DNA of 11,939 nucleotides from CAZAMT01 sp964486145 (GTDB lineage: Bacteria; Bacteroidota; Bacteroidia; Bacteroidales; JAAAOM01). Every line of letters begins with the position of its first letter. Position 1 is the first letter of the stretch. Below, piece by piece: positions 6,997 through 11,939 of this stretch. The stretch covers positions 1 through 11,939 of the forward strand of contig CAZAMT010000118.1 of assembly GCA_964486145.1 (NCBI GenBank). The letters run 5' to 3'. The notes under the pieces were generated by a model. It had not been told where the DNA came from, did not search any database, and saw only the letters and a list, made by a program, of their open reading frames with translations. A program made the translations under genes and the position numbers.

Positions 6997-8394
6997 ATGA
7001 AAAAAATTGCCCCCTGTCTTCTGATTTCCATAATCATTTTTGCACTGTCATTTTCATGTGTAAATCAACCTTTTGATTCGCAAGAACGCTCCGATACTGT
7101 TGATACAAAGGGAGCGGTTGAGCATCCTTCGTGGAGTCGGAATGCCGTTATTTATGAATTGAATGTACGCCAATTCACCTCTTCAGGGACGTTTAACGGG
7201 GTTCATCGCCATCTTTTGCGATTGTATGAGCTGGGAATTGATATTTTATGGTTCATGCCCATTCAACCCATTGGTGAAAAAAACAAAAAAGGAAAGACGG
7301 GAAGTTATTACTCAGTAAAAGATTACAGAAAAGTTAACCCGGATTTTGGTTCAATGGATGCGTTTAAAACGCTCGTAGATTCAATACACAGCGCCGGAAT
7401 GCATGTGATTATTGATTGGGTTCCGGCCCACAGTTCACGGGATAATCAATTGACAGAGGAGCATCCGGAATGGTATAAGAAGGATGCGTCGGGTAATTTT
7501 ATTTCACCTCATGACCGGAAAGATGTTGTGCAGTTTGATTTTGAAAACGAAGATTTGCGAATGTACATGATTGATGCCATGAAATTCTGGATCAATGAAA
7601 CCAATATTGACGGATTTCACTGCGATGCTGCTCACATGGTGCCTGTTGATTTCTGGAACCAGCTCCGGGATGAACTTGAACTGGCGTTCGACAAAGAGAT
7701 TTTCCTGGTTGCTGAATCCGATCAACCGGAATTGCACGACGAAGCATTTGATATGACCTATGGCTTAAAGTTTTATCATTTAATGAATGAAATAGTTAGG
7801 GGCAATCAAACAGCACTTGATATCGATAAATATATTGAATACGTTGATTCCGCGTTTCTTCCTGATGCTTACATCATGCAGTTTACATCCAATCACACTG
7901 AAAACTCCGTTAACGGACCGGTAACTGAAAGACTTGGAGATGGGGCAAAAACATTTGCAGTCCTGGCCGGAACAGTGCCCGACATGCTGCTAATATACAA
8001 TGGGCAGGAAGTGGGTTTAAACAAGCGGCTCAAATTTTTTGAGAAGGATTCAATCAACTGGGTGGATACATCGGATTTTATACCTTTTTATACATTGCTG
8101 ATCGACCTGAAACACCGTAACAAAGCCTTATGGAATGGTGAGGCCGGTGGCGGGATAGTCAGGGTAAACACAGCCCATGATGAAGATGTATATGCATTTT
8201 ACCGTGAATCACAAGGTGATTTAGCTTTCGTGGTACTTAATCTTTCAGATAAAGAGCGAGTTATAAAGGTTAAGGAGAAGAAATTATACGGTAATTACAT
8301 CGAAACTTTTTCCCGGCTGATTAAAATATTCGATTCGAGCAATGACACCATCAACCTTGAACCATGGGAATATTTGGTTTTTGAGAAGAAGTAA
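6997..8394 (+). CDS. GH13 alpha-amylase family lipoprotein with atypical active site
   Basis: A 465-residue protein with a lipoprotein-type signal (hydrophobic residues 8-20, then LSFSC with Cys21 as the likely lipidated residue), so it should be membrane-anchored and face the periplasm or outside. Residues about 48-380 form a GH13 (beta/alpha)8 barrel: AVIYELNVRQF (50-60), region I IIDWVPAHSS (138-147, with Asp140 and His145), region II GFHCDAAH (206-213), region III FLVAESD (236-242), region IV FTSNHTENS (296-304), then LLIYNGQEVGL (331-341). A C-terminal beta domain (about 390-465) follows. The nucleophile Asp210 and acid/base Glu240 are present. However, the region II Arg, normally two residues before the nucleophile, is His208, and the region IV catalytic Asp (NHD) is Thr301. 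It may therefore be a weak, altered-specificity or binding-only alpha-glucan protein. There are no SusC/SusD-like genes beside it. Confidence 0.88.
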   Translation: MKKIAPCLLISIIIFALSFSCVNQPFDSQERSDTVDTKGAVEHPSWSRNAVIYELNVRQFTSSGTFNGVHRHLLRLYELGIDILWFMPIQPIGEKNKKGKTGSYYSVKDYRKVNPDFGSMDAFKTLVDSIHSAGMHVIIDWVPAHSSRDNQLTEEHPEWYKKDASGNFISPHDRKDVVQFDFENEDLRMYMIDAMKFWINETNIDGFHCDAAHMVPVDFWNQLRDELELAFDKEIFLVAESDQPELHDEAFDMTYGLKFYHLMNEIVRGNQTALDIDKYIEYVDSAFLPDAYIMQFTSNHTENSVNGPVTERLGDGAKTFAVLAGTVPDMLLIYNGQEVGLNKRLKFFEKDSINWVDTSDFIPFYTLLIDLKHRNKALWNGEAGGGIVRVNTAHDEDVYAFYRESQGDLAFVVLNLSDKERVIKVKEKKLYGNYIETFSRLIKIFDSSNDTINLEPWEYLVFEKK

Positions 8395-8478
8395 ATTTCG
8401 TTTCATGTTACTAAATATTCTTGCAGAGGAATCACAAACCCCTGCCTGATTGGGATTTACTTTTTTCGTAAATAATCG

Positions 8479-8509
8479 TTGATTTACGTTCAATTTTACC
8501 GTATTTTCG
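8479..8509 (+). promoter_or_regulatory. Candidate promoter of the PspA/DUF350 operon
   Basis: TTG at 8479-8481, a 20-base spacer, then TATTTTCG at 8502-8509, one mismatch from TAnnTTTG. The predicted start is near 8515-8517, giving a leader of about 27 bases before the ATG at 8543. It is the only convincing promoter I see before the five-gene run, whose internal gaps are 0-33 bases. I find no alternative-sigma (-24/-12 sigma-54) signature of the kind that drives the enterobacterial pspA operon. Confidence 0.5.
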
Positions 8510-8542
8510 TTAGCTGAAAAATCAATTAAAAACCAAAAAATC

Positions 8543-8929
8543 ATGAGCATATTTTCAACTGTAAAAAATTATCTCATTGAGTTGGATTACGACATTCTCA
8601 ATGAAGACCCCGGTGAAGAATTAATTGTGGTAAGCAACGAAGAAGTCGGAATTTCAAATCTTATCATTGATTGTGAAGATCCAATATTGATAATTGAGTA
8701 CCCGATGTTTAAAATTAAATCTGAATCAGTGGATTTGTATAAGGAATTACTTGCAAAAAACCGGGATATCATACATGGTGCATTTGCATTGACGGATGAA
8801 AATATGTTGATTTTCAGAGACACCTTACAACTTGAGAACCTGGATCAAAACGAACTTGAAGGAACGCTCAATTCTCTGGAAATTTTACTGGCAGAATTTG
8901 GAGATCGATTAATAAAATTATCAAAATAA
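8543..8929 (+). CDS. YbjN/Tir-chaperone-like protein, first gene of the PspA operon
   Basis: A 128-residue acidic cytoplasmic protein with the alpha-beta pattern of the YbjN/type III-chaperone (CesT/Tir) fold: an N-terminal helix (1-15), paired strands around ELIVVSN (26-32), NLIIDCEDPILIIEYP (39-54), a helix (63-73), the signature NRDIIHGAFAL (73-83), a strand MLIFRDTLQLENLD (88-101), and a long C-terminal helix with ELEGTLNSLEILLAEF (104-119). Bacteroidota homologues are often named 'molecular chaperone Tir' or YbjN-domain protein. There is no signal peptide or membrane segment. It lies 11 bases upstream of the pspA-like gene. In the enterobacterial yjf cluster the same slot is held by YjfI (DUF2170), which may share this fold. 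Its likely job is as a small adaptor or chaperone for the PspA-type protein behind it; that is inferred from position only. Confidence 0.78.
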   Translation: MSIFSTVKNYLIELDYDILNEDPGEELIVVSNEEVGISNLIIDCEDPILIIEYPMFKIKSESVDLYKELLAKNRDIIHGAFALTDENMLIFRDTLQLENLDQNELEGTLNSLEILLAEFGDRLIKLSK

Positions 8930-8940
8930 AATAATAGATC

Positions 8941-9648
8941 ATGGGAGTATTTAAACGACTTTTCAGGGTGAGTGAAGCAGAAGCCCACAACCTGGTTGAT
9001 AAACTCGAAGACCCAATAAAAATGACTGAGCAGGGTATTCGCGATTTGAAAAAAGACCTGGATAAAAGTCTTCAGGCACTGGCTGAAGTAAAAGCAGTTG
9101 CCATTCGTGCCAAAAAAGAAACGAATGAGCATGAATCGCGGGCCAAAACATATGAAAACAAAGCTGTTTTGCTTTTAAAAAAAGTACAATCCGGAGATAT
9201 TTCTGCTGAAGAGGCGGACAGGCTTGCCGGGGAAGCATTAAACAAAAAAACGGAAAGCCTGCAGGCAGCAGCTACGTCAAAAGCAAATTATCAACAATTG
9301 GAAGGCCAAATTGGTCAGTTGAACAACAACGTGGGTAAACTCAAATCGAGCATCTCAAAATACGAAAATGAGCTTAAAATGCTGAAAGCCCGCGCGAGGG
9401 TAAGTCAGGCAACCAAGAAACTGAATAAATCGATGTCGAATGTTGAAAGCGGAGGTACGATTTCGATGCTGGAAAAAATGAAAGATAAAGTGGCCCAGGA
9501 TGAAGCACTTGCCGAGGCCTATGGTGAAATGGCTGACAGCAACAAAAGCCTGGATGATGAAATCGACCAGGTGCTGAGCACACCATCGGAATCAGCGAGC
9601 AGCGCTGAGCTGGAAGCATTGAAAGCCAAATTAAAGTTAAATAGTTAG
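8941..9648 (+). CDS. PspA/IM30 (ESCRT-III-like) family protein
   Basis: A 235-residue, almost wholly helical coiled-coil protein of the PspA/IM30/Vipp1 family, which forms membrane-associated ESCRT-III-like polymers that protect or remodel a stressed inner membrane. The N-terminus (MGVFKRLFRVSEAEAHNLVD) is a basic amphipathic segment as in membrane-binding helix 0, followed by EDPIKMTEQGIRDLKKDL (23-40), which fits the family-wide EDP.k...q.i.d motif. Long coiled coils cover about 35-165, with KARARVSQATKKLNKS (149-164) in the usual conserved position. Residues 170-212 form the later helices, and 213-235 are a Ser/Ala-rich linker plus a final helix. It lacks a recognisable PspF partner nearby. 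It is of the YjfJ-like type found with DUF350 genes rather than with pspBC. Its stop codon abuts the ATG of the next gene, so translation of the two is probably coupled. Confidence 0.9.
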   Translation: MGVFKRLFRVSEAEAHNLVDKLEDPIKMTEQGIRDLKKDLDKSLQALAEVKAVAIRAKKETNEHESRAKTYENKAVLLLKKVQSGDISAEEADRLAGEALNKKTESLQAAATSKANYQQLEGQIGQLNNNVGKLKSSISKYENELKMLKARARVSQATKKLNKSMSNVESGGTISMLEKMKDKVAQDEALAEAYGEMADSNKSLDDEIDQVLSTPSESASSAELEALKAKLKLNS

Positions 9649-10194
9649 ATGGTATTTGGATTTTTCAAAAAAAAGAAAGAATCCGATTATGACCCACTGA
9701 ACATAACGGTAAAAGACCTCCGGAAAGGGTTTATTTTCGAATATGATTTGCGCCAGTGGGAAGTTATTGGTGAAAGCACATATGACTGGGGTGATAATTT
9801 TTTCTCGAAGGAGTACAAAATTACCGATGGGAAGGACACTTTTTTTATGAGTGTGGAAGAAGATGACGAGGTAGAGGTGGTGTTGTATGAAAAAGTGAAA
9901 GTTGGTCGTCTTGAAGGTGATGTAGCTGGCGAAATCATCAAAAACCAAATGCCCCCGGGCGAGATTCATTACAATGGTATGGTTTTCAAGAGAGAGAATG
10001 AATCCCCCGGATATTATAAGGATGAGGATGCTGGAACAGATTGGATTGAGTTTATCAATTGGCAGTATTATGATGAGAATGAGAAGCATGTGCTGAGCAT
10101 TGAACAATGGGAGGAAAAGGAGTTTGAGGCATCTTTTGGAACCATTATCCGGGAATTTGAAATTACAAATGTTTTACCAGGGAACAAAAACTAA
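9649..10194 (+). CDS. DUF4178 domain-containing protein
   Basis: A 181-residue beta-rich, acidic, probably cytoplasmic protein. A short basic-hydrophobic N-terminus (MVFGFFKKKKE) could touch the membrane. The body looks like DUF4178: a strand with RQWEVIGESTYDWGD (35-49), then KEYKITDGKDTFFMSVEEDD (54-73), then a second sheet with GTDWIEFINWQYYDENEKHVLSIEQWE (129-155, tryptophan-rich) and a C-terminal EFEITNVLP (169-177). The family has no established biochemical function but is repeatedly found beside PspA and DUF350 genes. In the enterobacterial yjf cluster the equivalent position is held by DUF2491 (YjfK). It begins directly after the PspA stop with no gap and is followed 12 bases later by the orphan gene, so it is embedded in the operon. 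Family assignment is by motif memory, not by search. Confidence 0.75.
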   Translation: MVFGFFKKKKESDYDPLNITVKDLRKGFIFEYDLRQWEVIGESTYDWGDNFFSKEYKITDGKDTFFMSVEEDDEVEVVLYEKVKVGRLEGDVAGEIIKNQMPPGEIHYNGMVFKRENESPGYYKDEDAGTDWIEFINWQYYDENEKHVLSIEQWEEKEFEASFGTIIREFEITNVLPGNKN

Positions 10195-10206
10195 AAACAC
10201 ATCATT

Positions 10207-11007
10207 ATGAATAACAGTTCTTTTGGCAATATAGCCATTGCAGTGGTGGTTTTCTTCATCGCAGTTCCGGTGCTCATAGGTACCTGCGACAGTAAAAACA
10301 CACCTGAATCAACATATGAATACACCCAGGAGGGCCTTGAAAAGGTCATCAAACAATTAAGGGAATATCCTGATTATACGATTTTGCTTTACGATATGGA
10401 TTATGCCAATGGTGATTATGTGCATAAATACCAGGTACTTGTTGAGAAACCAGATTCTACATTTGAGGAAGAAATAACCAATTGGCTTGAGGTTTCACCA
10501 ACCTTTTTTCAAAAACATGAAAATGATCTGGGAATGGAAATTGCATCGAAAGAGGATGGTGTTGTCCAGAAAGAAGTTGCACCTGCCGGATATTCGCAAT
10601 ATGTTGGAAACCCTCAATATGGCAATTGGGTGCAGCGCGATGGGGGTTCATTTTGGGAATTCTACGGGAAATATGCTATGTTATCTACTGTTTTTAACAT
10701 GATGAGTCGCCCCGCGATGTATAGATCATGGAATGAATACGATAGTCGTTATCGTGGCAGGTCCGGACCATACTACGGAGCGGGAGGTTACTATGGCACC
10801 CGCAGTTATACACAAACCGGTAAAGGAAGCCAGACCTCCTGGGGAAGCAAGCCTCAGTCCTTCAAAGAAAGGGTGAGGAGCCGTGTATCGCAAAGTTCAA
10901 GTCGAGCCAGCAGATCATCCGGTTCAAATCGTGTTAGCAGGAGTAGCTCAAGATACTCCGGATCGTCCGGTTACCGGTCGCGCGGTGGCGGTTTTGGAGG
11001 AAAATAA
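10207..11007 (+). CDS. Membrane-anchored orphan protein with Arg/Ser/Gly/Tyr-rich tail, possibly DUF1190-like
   Basis: A 266-residue protein I cannot place firmly in a family. Residues 8-25 form one hydrophobic helix ending in LIGTC (Cys27), either a signal anchor or a poor lipobox (Thr at -1 is unusual). Residues 36-125 look like a small alpha/beta domain (a helix, then the strands DYTILLYDMDY and HKYQVLVEKPD). GGSFWEFYGKYAMLSTVFNM (146-165) is a second, short hydrophobic stretch. From about 172 on the protein is low complexity: Tyr/Gly-rich (SGPYYGAGGYYGTRSY, 186-201), then Arg/Ser-rich, ending RGGGFGGK. The layout (lipid or membrane anchor, 'GSFW' plus a Met-rich segment, a Gly-rich spacer, an RGGFG/SSR tail) recalls DUF1190 proteins (YgiB, YjfM), which sit in the matching enterobacterial cluster. 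That homology is my inference. It is probably exposed on the periplasmic side. The gap to the next gene is 33 bases. Confidence 0.7.
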   Translation: MNNSSFGNIAIAVVVFFIAVPVLIGTCDSKNTPESTYEYTQEGLEKVIKQLREYPDYTILLYDMDYANGDYVHKYQVLVEKPDSTFEEEITNWLEVSPTFFQKHENDLGMEIASKEDGVVQKEVAPAGYSQYVGNPQYGNWVQRDGGSFWEFYGKYAMLSTVFNMMSRPAMYRSWNEYDSRYRGRSGPYYGAGGYYGTRSYTQTGKGSQTSWGSKPQSFKERVRSRVSQSSSRASRSSGSNRVSRSSSRYSGSSGYRSRGGGFGGK

Positions 11008-11040
11008 CATCTTTGTTTATAATTACAAACCAACATATTC

Positions 11041-11939
11041 ATGGAAACATTTATTGACAATCCGAATTTAGCTTTAGTACTTGATGCCATTTATTATATT
11101 GCCATCGCTTTCCTGTTGTTTTATATCGGGAAAGTATTTTATGGCCTGTTTCATCCCAACATCAACATGAAGGATGAACTTGTAAAAAAAGACAACCTTG
11201 CATTTTCAATTTCAACCATCGGGTATTTCACCGGGTTGTTATTTGCTATCGGAAGTGCTATGATCGGACCATCTTACGGGCTTATTGACGATTTGATAAT
11301 CATTGCTGTCTATGGATTGTTATCAATCCTTTTGCTTAACCTGGCATCAAAAGTGAACGACCATGTGATTTTGCGAAAATTTAACGTAGAAAAAGAGATC
11401 ATCATCGACCGAAATCCCGGAACCGGGGTTGTAGAAGCTGCCAATTACATAGCTTCCGGGTTGATCATTCTGGGTGCGGTGACAGGGGAAGGAAAAAACT
11501 TTTTTGAAAATATGATGTATGGTTATTTGCTGTCAGGTGTTATCACAGCCATATCCTTCTGGGCTGTTGGCCAGGCCATCTTGTTGCTGACAACACTGTT
11601 TTATGATGCCATTGTTCCTTATAATGTGCATGATCATATTGAGAAAGATAACACTGCTGCAGGCATTGGTTTTGCCGGAGCAATGATTGCCATGGCAAAC
11701 ATTATCCGAATGGGAGTGGGCGGTGATTTTATTGCCTGGGATGTCAATTTTTATACACTCGTTGTAGATGTCATGATCGGATTTGCTTTGTTACCTGTCG
11801 TTCGTTTCCTTACTGATAAAGTTCTACTGCCTGGAGAAAAACTCACCGATGAAATCGTGAACCAGGACAAACCCAATATTGGTGCAGCCATGGTTGAGGC
11901 GTTTGCTTACATTGGTGGTTCTGTGATTATTTCTTGGGT
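11041..11939 (+). CDS. DUF350 family multipass membrane protein, duplicated (YjfL-like), 3' end missing
   Basis: The ORF opens at the ATG at 11041 and is still open at the window edge (299 codons plus two bases). It is an integral membrane protein with about eight hydrophobic segments (roughly residues 12-36, 53-75, 82-103, 132-149, 161-187, 205-226, 236-256, 279-299). DUF350 units, about 75 residues apart, each begin with a polar Asn-centred signature: KKDNLAFSIS (49-58), RNPGTGVVEAANY (124-136), EKDNTAAGIG (201-210), DKPNIGAAMVEA (276-287). E. coli YjfL has two such units, so this protein looks like a tandem duplication with four. DUF350 function is unknown; the genes regularly accompany PspA-like proteins and glutathionylspermidine synthases, suggesting membrane or polyamine-linked stress defence. 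As the last visible gene of the operon it predicts further partners just beyond the window. Confidence 0.85.
   Translation, partial: METFIDNPNLALVLDAIYYIAIAFLLFYIGKVFYGLFHPNINMKDELVKKDNLAFSISTIGYFTGLLFAIGSAMIGPSYGLIDDLIIIAVYGLLSILLLNLASKVNDHVILRKFNVEKEIIIDRNPGTGVVEAANYIASGLIILGAVTGEGKNFFENMMYGYLLSGVITAISFWAVGQAILLLTTLFYDAIVPYNVHDHIEKDNTAAGIGFAGAMIAMANIIRMGVGGDFIAWDVNFYTLVVDVMIGFALLPVVRFLTDKVLLPGEKLTDEIVNQDKPNIGAAMVEAFAYIGGSVIISW

Noticed and set aside
8400..8460. Possible terminator hairpin after the GH13 gene (AATC...GATT, ATTC...GAAT pairings)
   Set aside because: Stems are only 4-5 base pairs and no T-run follows in the right place.
9637..10107. Minus-strand 156-codon ORF opposite the DUF4178 gene
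   Set aside because: It is the antisense reading of a coherent DUF4178-like protein in a tight plus-strand operon; its hydrophobic runs arise from the complementary acidic codons.
10270..10290. Lipobox-like LIGTC in the orphan operon protein
   Set aside because: Thr just before the Cys and Gly at -2 fit the lipobox poorly; I describe it as an anchor of uncertain type instead of calling a lipoprotein.
1..11939. CRISPR array, tRNA, rRNA or insertion sequence
   Set aside because: No regularly spaced repeats, cloverleaf-like segments, terminal inverted repeats or transposase-like proteins were seen.

Overview
The window looks like a chromosomal segment from a member of the Bacteroidota. Three things point there: a large DUF2723 membrane protein, lipoprotein and gene families typical of that phylum, and promoters that fit the Bacteroidota pattern TTG-N(~20)-TAnnTTTG better than -35/-10 boxes. 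Shine-Dalgarno sites are mostly weak or absent. I see no tRNA, rRNA, insertion sequence, CRISPR array or phage gene.

Left block (about 22-4030, all minus strand). A DUF2723 (GT-C-like, TMEM260-related) multipass membrane protein is followed 2 bases later by a polysaccharide deacetylase (CE4) with all catalytic motifs intact. Beyond it lies what looks like a decayed remnant of a YdeI/OmpD-associated family gene. The first two probably form a cell-envelope glycan or glycoprotein operon.

Middle (4031-8394, plus strand). An AT-rich divergent intergenic region of about 420 bases carries a repeated GCATGC-centred motif and a good candidate promoter for a small acidic orphan protein. Next is a 599-residue fused acyltransferase: a PlsC-like domain followed by an OlsB/GNAT-like domain, as in the bifunctional OlsF-type enzymes that make amino-acid-containing (ornithine or glycine) lipids. 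Then come a small orphan secreted-looking ORF and a GH13 alpha-amylase-family lipoprotein. The lipoprotein keeps the nucleophile Asp and the acid/base Glu but has lost two otherwise near-invariant residues (region II Arg to His, region IV Asp to Thr).

Right block (8479-11939, plus strand). One promoter precedes a tight five-gene operon: a YbjN/Tir-chaperone-like protein, a PspA/IM30 protein, a DUF4178 protein, an orphan membrane-anchored protein with an Arg/Ser/Gly/Tyr-rich tail, and a multipass DUF350 protein that runs off the window. The order parallels the enterobacterial yjfI-yjfJ-yjfK-yjfL-yjfM cluster (DUF2170, PspA, DUF2491, DUF350, DUF1190), with different families apparently filling some slots. 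I read it as a Bacteroidota version of a PspA/DUF350 envelope-stress system. The orphan fourth gene is the least described component and may be a distant DUF1190 (YgiB/YjfM)-like protein.
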